This document shows, piece after piece, positions 18,222-25,751 of a stretch of 64,000 nucleotides of DNA. Under the pieces are notes generated by a model that saw nothing but the letters and a program-made list of their open reading frames with translations, was not told the DNA's origin and searched no databases. Position numbers and translations under genes: made by a program. The stretch is from the NCBI RefSeq assembly GCF_030693775.1, contig NZ_JAUXZY010000005.1, forward strand, positions 1 to 64,000, written 5' to 3'. The DNA is from Polynucleobacter sp. GTDB lineage: Bacteria > Pseudomonadota > Gammaproteobacteria > Burkholderiales > Burkholderiaceae. How positions within the stretch are numbered: the first letter of the stretch is position 1; every line of letters starts with the position of its first letter.

Positions 18222-18238
18222 TGTCGTGTTTCCCGACA
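18222..18238. repeat. Inverted repeat TGTCGTG-TTT-CCCGACA
   Basis: A 17-base near-palindrome lying exactly between the two convergent stop codons at 18218 and 18241. It matches the palindrome at 22509-22525 at 14 of 17 bases. No T-run follows on either strand, so it is not a plain terminator. Confidence 0.45.
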
Positions 18239-18240
18239 AA

Positions 18241-19065
18241 CTATGTAATTCTTCCGGCTGCTTCAACTTTATCAATAATTGCTTTAACCGCCCTATCAAT
18301 CTTTCCACTAGCTGAATAATCAGCTACAGCCGATAGATTTGCTCTGCCCTCCACAATTAGATTTTCAGCTTTTGATTTAGCACCCTTCTTCTTAGGGCTA
18401 AAAACAGCTATGGAATGACCGCCTTGATCCTTAATTAATCGCATACAAGGAATGTCAGTCTCACCATCCCCAATAAAAATCATATTTTCAAATGGGACGG
18501 GCCTCTGCTCTTTTGGGACAAACTTATTAATAATAGTGTTGTCGTGAACATCAAGACTTCCTTTATTGATTCTGAACAAGTACTGTGTTTTAGTCGTGTA
18601 ATTCATGGCAATAGCTGGCCATCGAGCAATACCGTTGTGATCGTACATAAATCCAGATGCATAAACCTTAGAAAATTCTTTAAATATCTTTGTGCCCTCA
18701 ACCATCTCTCTCAGGCCAGATGAAATGATGAAGTGCTCAACCCGGACGCCTTTAGATTTGCCATATTGATTAATTCTTTTAAACCAAGAATCAACCCCAG
18801 GAAATAAATTAATCTTAGAGCCGAAATTCTTAAAATCAGCCCTACGTACGCTCACCTGCTCACTATCTGCTTTTCTCAACATCACATCCATATAGGCCAG
18901 GATTTCATCTGCATCTTGTTCTTTTGCCTTTTTCTTGACCTCATTCCAAAATTCTTTCGACTTCATTTGCAAAGCAGGGATAAAGTCATATTCCTGCATA
19001 TTTCCAGGAGCTAAAGTCCCGTCAAAATCATAGGCAATGGCAAGAGGAATTAATTTTTTTGGCAT
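18241..19065 (-). CDS. HAD-superfamily phosphatase-like protein
   Basis: 274 residues with haloacid dehalogenase motifs in order: YDFDGTLAP (Asp13, Asp15), Ser in FIISSGL, a Lys-rich cap, and GDGETDIPCM as motif IV. Such enzymes remove phosphate from small molecules, nucleotides or proteins. The cap between motifs I and II is long and helical. I chose the ATG at 19065; an in-frame GTG 21 bases upstream is possible. It is divergent from the nuclease-helicase gene and convergent with the PD-(D/E)XK-like gene. Substrate unknown. Confidence 0.7.
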   Translation of the reverse strand: MPKKLIPLAIAYDFDGTLAPGNMQEYDFIPALQMKSKEFWNEVKKKAKEQDADEILAYMDVMLRKADSEQVSVRRADFKNFGSKINLFPGVDSWFKRINQYGKSKGVRVEHFIISSGLREMVEGTKIFKEFSKVYASGFMYDHNGIARWPAIAMNYTTKTQYLFRINKGSLDVHDNTIINKFVPKEQRPVPFENMIFIGDGETDIPCMRLIKDQGGHSIAVFSPKKKGAKSKAENLIVEGRANLSAVADYSASGKIDRAVKAIIDKVEAAGRIT

Positions 19066-19126
19066 AAGCTTGTTCACTAGAATCACAGATTATTATTAGA
19101 TTTAGCATAAATCAAATAGAGGTCAA

Positions 19127-22111
19127 ATGCCATCATTCTCGAACTTTCTCGCTAGTCTAGACAACGACTCTGGCCGTCGTGGAAAAGAATTCGAATATTT
19201 TGTTAAATGGTTTCTAAAAAATGATCCCGAATGGGCTACACAGGTCGACGAAATTTGGCTCTGGGATGAGTATCCTCAAAACTGGGGGAGGGACTGCGGC
19301 ATTGATTTGGTGTTTAAACATAAAAATGGTGAGATATGGGCTGTACAAGCAAAATGCTACGCATCTACCACCTCAATTACCAAAGCTGATATCGATTCGT
19401 TTATTAGTGAATCGAATAGGCCGGGAATTGATAAAAGACTACTTATAGCAACTACAGATTTAATAGGTTCAAATGCAAAGCAAGTCTGTGATGCTCAGGA
19501 GAAAAAAGTAACCCGTTTCCTACTTTCCAATTTTGAAAAATCAGGTATTGAATACCCCAACTCATTAAACGAGTTAGCAACAAACAAGCCCAGAATAAAA
19601 CCAACGCCAGATGCTCATCAACTAGAGGCCATTGAACAAGTTGTCACGAATCTCAAGAATGAAGAGCGCGGGCAGATGATTATGGCTTGCGGTACAGGGA
19701 AAACTTTTACTACTCTTTGGATAAAAGAAAAGCTTAAAGCCGATTCAACATTGGTCCTACTTCCCTCATTAGGACTGCTTTCCCAAACTTTGCATGAATG
19801 GACAAAAGCCGCAAATGAAAGCTTTGAAGTTCTCTGTGTATGTTCTGATGAATCTGTAGGGAAAAATGGGGTTGATGAAATAACCCACTCTATAGCGGAC
19901 CTAGCCTTTCCAGTAACATCTAATGTTGAGGAAATTAAATCCTTTATTGGCAAGCCGGGTAGAAAGGTAGTGTTCTCTACCTACCAATCTTCGCCCCTTA
20001 TCGCTAGAGCCCAGCTGGAAAAGGATGTGCCATTTTTTGACCTATCAATTGCCGACGAAGCTCATCGTTGCGCTGGAAAAGTTTCAGGTGATTTTTCAAC
20101 AATTTTAGATTCACAGAAAATTCGATCTAAAAAACGCCTCTTTACAACAGCCACTCCCCGAACTTACTCAGCAATTATTAAAAAGGGGGCAGAGGAAAGG
20201 GGTATAGACATTATCGGGATGGATGATGAGCAAATTTTCGGCAAAAAACTATTCACCCTCAGCTTTGGTGATGCAATAAAAAGAAAGCTTTTGGCTGACT
20301 ATCGAGTAGTTATTCTTGGCATCAATGAATCAACTACAGCAACCTGGATTGCTAACCGGGATTTACTAAAAGCAAATGACTCCTTAGAAATGGATGCAGA
20401 AAATCTTGCTGCGCATATTGGATTACTTAAGGCTATTAGAGACTATGATCTTCGGAGAATAATAAGCTTCCATAGTCGCGTGAATCGAGCGGAAAATTTT
20501 TCCATTGATTTCTTAAAAGTGGCCAGTTGGATTGATGAAAAATACAGGCCAAGTGGAGATATTAATTCCGACTTTGTATCAGGTGCAATGCCCACTGATA
20601 AACGTAGACGAAAATTACAGCAACTTAAATCATTAAATGACAACGAGCGCCGCCTCCTTACTAATGCACGCTGCCTTTCGGAAGGTGTTGATGTTCCCAG
20701 CTTAGATGGGGTTGCATTCATAGATCCACGTGGGAGCCAAATTGACATTATTCAGGCCGTAGGAAGGGCAATCCGAACAAATCGAAATGCCGCTAATGAA
20801 AAGATAGGGACAATAATTCTTCCGGTCTTTATTGGGAATAATGAAGAGCCTGATCAGGAGCTAGAAAATGGAAATTTCAAGCCAATTTGGGATGTATTAA
20901 ATGCCTTAAAAGCACATGACAACGTTTTGGCAGATGAACTAAATGATTTTAGAGTGAGCCTAGGAAAACGTAACTCAAATAGCCCATCTATTACGTTCAA
21001 TAAAATTGAGTTTGATCTACCTATATCAATTACCCAATCTTTTAGCGACTCTATCAAGACAAGATTAGTTGAAAACACAACAGATTCTTGGCCAGTTTGG
21101 TTGGATCAAACCAAGCAATATGTAAAAAATTTCAACAAAATTCCTATTGTCACAACTATTTTCAATGACTTTAAGATTGGTGCCTGGGTTGCAACCCAAA
21201 GAAATTCTTACCGCTCTGGTAGTTTAAATAGAGACAGGATTTGCAAATTAGAGGAGATTGAAGGTTGGTCATGGGATCAGCGTGACGATATTTGGAGCGA
21301 AAGATTTTCTTTACTGCAAAAATTTATCCAATTAAATGGTCACAGCAATGTTCCGATTAGATACCGCGAAGATGGCATAAACCTTGGTAACTGGGCAAGC
21401 ACTCAAAGAGTTACCTATAAAGAAGGAGGCCTTAGTCCGGATAAGATTAAAAAATTAGAATCGCTCCCTCATTGGAAATGGGATTTTTTAAGCGACAAAT
21501 GGAATGAGTTTTATGAAGCATTAATACAGCTTTCGCAGACCACCCCACCAAATAGCATTAAAAAAGGGGAGGTTTTTAAAGGTCTTGAAATTGGATCCTG
21601 GCTAAGAAACCAACGTAACAGCTATAAAAATGGCGACCTTTCAGAGGATCGAATAAAGAAGTTGGAATCGATTGATGGATTTACCTGGAAGGTAATTGAT
21701 GCAAAGTGGGATAAAAACTTCAACCTCTTGCAGGAATTAGTTAGAGCAACAAATGATCAAAGCTTCCCAACTCCAACAGCCATCAATGAAAGCGGCTTGA
21801 CTAACTGGATTCTGAATCAAAGATCCTCATATAAAAAAGGAACTCTCAGTGGCGAGCGAATTCAAAAGCTTTCCAAACTAAATGGATGGACCTGGACATC
21901 TAAAGCGGATTTATGGGATGAAGGATTTAAAGAATTATTGAAATATTTAGAGGTAATGCAAACAGCAAAAGTTCCAAGCAAATTTGTAACCTCAGGCGGC
22001 TATCAACTCGGTGCCTGGACTACGAAACAGAGGGCGCAATTTAAAAAGGGTGTACTAGCTGAGGATAGAATACAAAAACTTTCCCTTTTGCCGCATTGGA
22101 TTTGGAGCTGA
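19127..22111 (+). CDS. Mrr-like nuclease fused to DEAH helicase with helicase-associated repeats
   Basis: 994-residue multidomain protein. N terminus: restriction-endonuclease-like core with Glu21, Asp60 (CGIDLV) and Gln74-x-Lys76 (VQAKC), an Mrr-type active site. Middle: superfamily 2 helicase with Walker A CGTGKT (188-193), DEAH at 310-313, TTATPRT, and motif VI-like QAVGRAIRT. C terminus (about 650-994): five helicase-associated domains, each ending in a pattern like GSWLRNQRNSYKNGDLS followed by RIKKLE and a Trp pair. This looks like a DNA-translocating restriction enzyme without a methylase partner. An anti-phage role is inferred. Confidence 0.8.
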   Translation: MPSFSNFLASLDNDSGRRGKEFEYFVKWFLKNDPEWATQVDEIWLWDEYPQNWGRDCGIDLVFKHKNGEIWAVQAKCYASTTSITKADIDSFISESNRPGIDKRLLIATTDLIGSNAKQVCDAQEKKVTRFLLSNFEKSGIEYPNSLNELATNKPRIKPTPDAHQLEAIEQVVTNLKNEERGQMIMACGTGKTFTTLWIKEKLKADSTLVLLPSLGLLSQTLHEWTKAANESFEVLCVCSDESVGKNGVDEITHSIADLAFPVTSNVEEIKSFIGKPGRKVVFSTYQSSPLIARAQLEKDVPFFDLSIADEAHRCAGKVSGDFSTILDSQKIRSKKRLFTTATPRTYSAIIKKGAEERGIDIIGMDDEQIFGKKLFTLSFGDAIKRKLLADYRVVILGINESTTATWIANRDLLKANDSLEMDAENLAAHIGLLKAIRDYDLRRIISFHSRVNRAENFSIDFLKVASWIDEKYRPSGDINSDFVSGAMPTDKRRRKLQQLKSLNDNERRLLTNARCLSEGVDVPSLDGVAFIDPRGSQIDIIQAVGRAIRTNRNAANEKIGTIILPVFIGNNEEPDQELENGNFKPIWDVLNALKAHDNVLADELNDFRVSLGKRNSNSPSITFNKIEFDLPISITQSFSDSIKTRLVENTTDSWPVWLDQTKQYVKNFNKIPIVTTIFNDFKIGAWVATQRNSYRSGSLNRDRICKLEEIEGWSWDQRDDIWSERFSLLQKFIQLNGHSNVPIRYREDGINLGNWASTQRVTYKEGGLSPDKIKKLESLPHWKWDFLSDKWNEFYEALIQLSQTTPPNSIKKGEVFKGLEIGSWLRNQRNSYKNGDLSEDRIKKLESIDGFTWKVIDAKWDKNFNLLQELVRATNDQSFPTPTAINESGLTNWILNQRSSYKKGTLSGERIQKLSKLNGWTWTSKADLWDEGFKELLKYLEVMQTAKVPSKFVTSGGYQLGAWTTKQRAQFKKGVLAEDRIQKLSLLPHWIWS

Positions 22112-22114
22112 TAA

Positions 22115-22414
22115 TCACCAGCCCTTAACTACAGGGGCTTGTGGCACTTGCCTTGGTGCATTAATAGAGGTGTTTGGCTGCATAGTTACAGGTGCAGTAG
22201 TCGCCCCTTGATATTGCCCTTGAGGGGAATAAAAGCTAGTTTGTCCATTGTCTGTTTGAAATGACTGAACATTCTGCCCTTGAGCGTTATATACATTAGT
22301 CACGCCACTGGGGGATGTTTGGGTATAGCCCTGGTACTGCCCTTGTGGGCCATAAACGGCTTGAGAAAATCCAATCGCTGGAATAAACATCAAAACCGCT
22401 GTAATACGCTTCAT
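22115..22414 (-). CDS. Small secreted Gln/Tyr-rich repeat protein
   Basis: 99 residues with a signal peptide (MKRITAVLMFIPAIGFSQA) followed by repeats of the pattern YGPQGQYQG / YNAQGQNVQ / YSPQGQYQG and a Pro-rich tail. Low complexity and no catalytic features. It is convergent with the helicase gene, whose stop is 3 bases away. Could be an envelope or surface protein; function unknown. Confidence 0.6.
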   Translation of the reverse strand: MKRITAVLMFIPAIGFSQAVYGPQGQYQGYTQTSPSGVTNVYNAQGQNVQSFQTDNGQTSFYSPQGQYQGATTAPVTMQPNTSINAPRQVPQAPVVKGW

Positions 22415-22508
22415 ATAGGCCTTATTGGTAATGCACTTGATTAGCTCAGTTTAGTTATGGGATCGATAACTGTCTAGCCCGGTTTATAAAGGTTAAACGA
22501 CATAGAAG

Positions 22509-22525
22509 TGTCGCGTTTCGTGACA
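22509..22525. repeat. Inverted repeat TGTCGCG-TTT-CGTGACA
   Basis: The core of a longer inverted repeat with arms AAGTGTC (22506-22512) and GACACTT (22522-22528). It lies between the divergent secreted-protein and marR genes and resembles the element at 18222-18238. Confidence 0.5.
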
Positions 22526-22536
22526 CTTATTCCAAT

Positions 22537-22552
22537 ATAGTTGCATAGCTAA
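22537..22552. promoter_or_regulatory. Shared 16-bp site upstream of marR
   Basis: ATAGTTGCATAGCTAA, with outer TAG...CTA symmetry, 24 bases before the marR-like ATG. The identical 16 bases occur at 23013-23028 before the tautomerase-fold gene. Probably the operator of the MarR protein. Confidence 0.65.
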
Positions 22553-22575
22553 TCAATATCAGTTACACTACCTCC

Positions 22576-22992
22576 ATGTTTGAACAATGCCTCTATTTCA
22601 ATACCACCAGCCTAGCTCGCCAGCTAGAGCGGGAATGGACTAGTGCATTTAAGCCTTTTGGCCTTACTCCTTCTCAAGCCTTTATGCTCAGGGTGGCATT
22701 GGATAAGGCTCCACTTCTACAAAGCGAACTAGCACTGGAAATGAATATCAGCCGCCCTACTGCTACTAGAGGTTTGGATGGCCTAGAGAAATTGGGTCTG
22801 ATTAAACGACTAGCTTCTGAGAAGGATGGTCGGGAGCAAGAAATTCATCCAACCAAGAAGGCGGTTGAGATGAAAGAGGCTATTAATGCAGCAAGCAGCA
22901 CCGTTACCAAACGTCTAAAGAAAGCATTAGGGAGTAGCCATTTTGAAGATGTTGTTGGACAACTTAGGGGCATTAGCTCTGCCCTGAAGTAA
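22576..22992 (+). CDS. MarR-family transcriptional regulator
   Basis: 138 residues with the winged-helix layout of MarR proteins. It has a first helix with a hydrophobic start, the recognition region LALEMNISRPTATRGLDGLEKLGLI (~54-78), and a wing with RLASEKDGREQEIHPT. It probably represses its own gene and the tautomerase-fold gene downstream, because both are preceded by the same 16-bp site. The ligand is unknown; many relatives sense oxidants or aromatics. Position inside the island suggests acquisition with it. Confidence 0.8.
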   Translation: MFEQCLYFNTTSLARQLEREWTSAFKPFGLTPSQAFMLRVALDKAPLLQSELALEMNISRPTATRGLDGLEKLGLIKRLASEKDGREQEIHPTKKAVEMKEAINAASSTVTKRLKKALGSSHFEDVVGQLRGISSALK

Positions 22993-23012
22993 TGGGACTT
23001 TTTATTTCCCTA

Positions 23013-23028
23013 ATAGTTGCATAGCTAA
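23013..23028. promoter_or_regulatory. Shared 16-bp site upstream of the tautomerase-fold gene
   Basis: Identical to 22537-22552, 32 bases before the ATG at 23060 and about 20 bases before the strong ribosome binding site AAAGGAG. Confidence 0.65.
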
Positions 23029-23059
23029 CTTATTTTATTAATTTTTAAAGGAGAATTAC

Positions 23060-23449
23060 ATGCCAATCTTGAACGTGAAAGTCAGCGGACAAAAGAATAT
23101 CGAGACCACTAAATCCATTAATGAGCTGCTGCTAGACCTTACCTATCGAATTCTGGGGAAGAAAAAGGAAGTGACTGCCATTGCCATTGAATATGTAGAT
23201 ACAGACTGCTGGTTTGTAGGTGGCAAGCTATTAAGCGAGCAAGGCAAGAACAGCTTTTACTTTGACATCAAGATTACCGATGAGACCAATACCAAAGATC
23301 AGAAGGCTCAGTACATCAAGGAGGCATTTGAGGGTTTTGAAGGCATCCTAGGTAATCTTCATGAAGAGAGCTATATCTATGTGCAAGATGTCAGGGCTGC
23401 TAGCTATGGGTATGGCGGGAAAACTCAGGAATATCGATATCACCAATAA
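23060..23449 (+). CDS. Tautomerase-family protein
   Basis: 129 residues starting MPILNVKVSG, so Pro2 would become the catalytic N-terminal proline after Met removal, as in 4-oxalocrotonate tautomerase relatives. LLLDLTYRILGKKKEVTAIAIEYV matches the helix-strand pattern of the fold. It is longer than a simple 62-residue tautomerase and shorter than the fused type. Strong AAAGGAG ribosome binding site. Probably controlled by the MarR gene just upstream. Substrate unknown. Confidence 0.7.
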   Translation: MPILNVKVSGQKNIETTKSINELLLDLTYRILGKKKEVTAIAIEYVDTDCWFVGGKLLSEQGKNSFYFDIKITDETNTKDQKAQYIKEAFEGFEGILGNLHEESYIYVQDVRAASYGYGGKTQEYRYHQ

Positions 23450-23552
23450 TCCCTTAAATACCGCCGTAACCCAATGAAATATATGGGGTTACGGCTATAG
23501 AATTGGGCAAAATTTCCTAGGAAATCAGCCCCAAATCTACTAAAATAAACCT

Positions 23553-23750
23553 ATGCCAACTAAGTTTGCCACCCAAACCCAAGCCCGCCAATACAACGTG
23601 TCTAACGCTGTGGCATCTGCTCGGATTGAAGGTATTGTTCCAACTAAGCAGTTAGAGCAAAACCTCACTGATTACGTTGCCGGCAAAAAAAGTATTGCGC
23701 AAATATTAGAAGAAACTAAACAACGCTATGTCACGCTACGACGCGGATGA
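23553..23750 (+). CDS. VbhA-type antitoxin of a Fic system
   Basis: 65 residues. The motif VASARIEG (about 21-28) matches the inhibitory helix (S/T)xxxE(G/N) of class I Fic inhibitors, whose Glu blocks ATP binding in the partner Fic enzyme. The C-terminal half (about YVAGKKSIAQILEETKQRY) is the VbhA-like helix pair. It overlaps the Fic gene by 23 bases, so both are made from one message. Confidence 0.82.
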   Translation: MPTKFATQTQARQYNVSNAVASARIEGIVPTKQLEQNLTDYVAGKKSIAQILEETKQRYVTLRRG

Positions 23751-24321
23751 CACTTACTGCTACCCAGGTACAGACGTACTTCGAAACAAAGCAGAAATAA
23801 CTAACGCAGAAGATTTAGACGCCTACGAAGGTGAGCTATCTACTTTGCGATCAATTGAGATTCTAGAAAACCCCATCGCAGGTCAATTTGACCTTGCTCA
23901 TCTTCAGCGCATTCATTCAACCCTCTTTCAGGATGTATATGACTGGGCCGGGAAGATCCGCACAGTAGATATTAGCCGTGGCAATAGTCGTTTTGCCAAT
24001 GTACGCTTTATTGAATCTGCGGCAAACGACATCTTTAACAAACTAGCTCGTGAAAACTGGCTCAGAGGCTTGGATGCCCACTTCCTATCAAAAAGATTAG
24101 CTCACTACTTATCAGAGATAAACGCCCTTCACCCTTTTCGAGAGGGAAATGGTCGCGTACAACGCATATTTATCTCGCAACTTAGTCAATCAGCAGGCTA
24201 TCAACTGGACTACTCCGACCTAGAGCAGGAGCAAATTTATCGAGCAATGGAGCTAGCTTTTAATGGAGATGAATCCATTCTTGCCAATCTCATTCTGGAA
24301 CGTTTGAAGAGCAGTGACTAG
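23728..24321 (+). CDS. Fic/DOC-family toxin (probable AMP transferase)
   Basis: 197 residues with the full Fic motif HPFREGNGRVQR (HxFx(D/E)GNGRxxR) near residues 137-148, giving the catalytic His. An N-terminal YCYPGTDVLRNK segment and the flap region VDISRGNSRFANV precede it. Fic toxins of this class AMPylate targets such as gyrase subunits and halt growth unless restrained by the antitoxin helix. All active-site residues are present, so it is probably active. It sits at the right border of the island. Confidence 0.88.
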   Translation: MSRYDADDTYCYPGTDVLRNKAEITNAEDLDAYEGELSTLRSIEILENPIAGQFDLAHLQRIHSTLFQDVYDWAGKIRTVDISRGNSRFANVRFIESAANDIFNKLARENWLRGLDAHFLSKRLAHYLSEINALHPFREGNGRVQRIFISQLSQSAGYQLDYSDLEQEQIYRAMELAFNGDESILANLILERLKSSD

Positions 24322-24369
24322 GTTTAAGCAATTTACTGACCTGTCTGCGCCAATTAAGCCTCTTTGAGC

Positions 24370-24413
24370 CCGTTGGTCGCGAGTTCGAATCTCGCCCGAC
24401 CCACCAGTAATAC
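24370..24413 (+). repeat. tRNA-Lys 3'-end fragment, right attachment-like direct repeat
   Basis: 44 bases identical to 16539-16582 and 7,831 bases from it. It contains the T arm, acceptor strand and CCA of tRNA-Lys, but the bases upstream (CTCTTTGAGC) do not continue into a tRNA. It marks the right edge of the accessory island. Confidence 0.85.
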
Positions 24414-24416
24414 GAA

Positions 24417-24450
24417 GCCTCTGAATGAAAGTTCAGGGGCTTTTTCTTTT
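24417..24450 (+). terminator. Terminator after the right tRNA-Lys fragment
   Basis: A nine-pair stem (24417-24425 with 24432-24440, one G-U) followed by TTTTTCTTTT. It lies 4 bases after the repeat and would stop transcripts leaving the fic operon. Confidence 0.8.
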
Positions 24451-24545
24451 ACCTCGCAAATCCAATGCACATCTACACGCCGATTTAACCCACAAGCTTG
24501 GTCCTAAGCATCACCAACTTAAAGATCTCATACGGCGCACATTGA

Positions 24546-25736
24546 TTAAGCGCGTCTTGCAATACGGTTCAGAAAAATCAGTCCCAACACAGGGCCTGGT
24601 AGCAATAACCAGGTGATGTAGTGGCCCATCAGGGGGAGAACTACCGTACTGATTTGAATTGAAATCATCGTAATCGTAAAGCCAATGGCATTTTGGATGG
24701 TCAGTGCAGTACCCACGATTTCAGGTGGACATGCTTGCGCTGATAGCGCCGAGAATTGTGGTGAATCAGCGATGACACTCATGCCCCAAACAATCCAAAA
24801 CAGAATTTGTACCCACAGTGGCAATCCAGAAATCCATGGATAGAGTAAGCAGCAGATGCCAGATAGTACTAAAGCGCTTGAAGCAACTTTCACACCCCCA
24901 ATGGATTTGCTCAGTTGCCCTCCTAGAAAGCAGCCAATCGCACCAATCCCAATGACAGCGAACGCAAGTCCCGATAAGTTAATGGGATTTTGAACTGAGT
25001 AGCTACTCGCAATCAGGAATGGCACTAGCGCCCAGAACGCATAGAGCTCCCACATGTGGCCAAAATACCCCAAGGCCGATCGACGATATTCCGCAATGGC
25101 AAAGAGCTCTCGAAAGCCGCTCAGTTTGACCCGTGAAGCACTACCTAATTTGAGGTGGGGGCCATCGCCAAGCCAAAAAATTATCCCCATAGCAACAAGA
25201 GCAAGGAAAGAAGACAGCAGAATCACCTCTTGCCATGGCCAATCCACACCGAAGTAGCGGGTCGCGTGCGGGATCGCTGTTCCGATGGTCAGCATTCCAA
25301 CCAATTGAGCAATCCGCGAGCCTGCTTTTTGGGGGTCCCAGGTCATGATGAGTTTCATGCCAATCGGATAGATACCGGCCAAACAAATTCCAACCAAAAA
25401 GCGTAAGCAAGATCCGATCCAAAGGCTGTCCGCCAATAAAGCAAATACGGCATTAAACAAGGCCCCAAGCAAGGCACATACAGCAAAAAGATGGCCGGGC
25501 TTAAACCGATCTGCAATCCCACTGAGCGCAAAGACCAGAGTGCCGGCAACAAAACCGAGTTGCACCGCATTGGTCAATATGCCTATACCGGCAAGATTGA
25601 TATTCCACGAATCAATTAAATTATCAGCTACCCCATTGATGGAAAACCAGAGTGAGGTACCCATCAACTCCGCAATCACAATCAATAGCGAGGCTACATT
25701 AGGGCTAATGGATCGAGAGGGTGTCGTATTAATCAA
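24546..25736 (-). CDS. Major facilitator superfamily transporter
   Basis: 396 residues with about 12 hydrophobic segments. The first loop shows MGTSLWFSINGVADNL and a GIADRF-type motif between segments 2 and 3, typical of MFS carriers. Substrate not recognisable. It is the first gene right of the island and runs toward it. The downstream OsmC-YcaO gene, on the same strand, is only 15 bases upstream in transcription, so the two may be co-transcribed. Confidence 0.75.
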   Translation of the reverse strand: MINTTPSRSISPNVASLLIVIAELMGTSLWFSINGVADNLIDSWNINLAGIGILTNAVQLGFVAGTLVFALSGIADRFKPGHLFAVCALLGALFNAVFALLADSLWIGSCLRFLVGICLAGIYPIGMKLIMTWDPQKAGSRIAQLVGMLTIGTAIPHATRYFGVDWPWQEVILLSSFLALVAMGIIFWLGDGPHLKLGSASRVKLSGFRELFAIAEYRRSALGYFGHMWELYAFWALVPFLIASSYSVQNPINLSGLAFAVIGIGAIGCFLGGQLSKSIGGVKVASSALVLSGICCLLYPWISGLPLWVQILFWIVWGMSVIADSPQFSALSAQACPPEIVGTALTIQNAIGFTITMISIQISTVVLPLMGHYITWLLLPGPVLGLIFLNRIARRA

Positions 25737-25751
25737 TTGAGGATTAAAATA

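Noticed and set aside
24425..24616. ORF of 63 residues right of the island border
   Set aside because: It begins inside the terminator stem, has no ribosome binding site, and overlaps the 3' end of the MFS gene on the other strand; probably chance.
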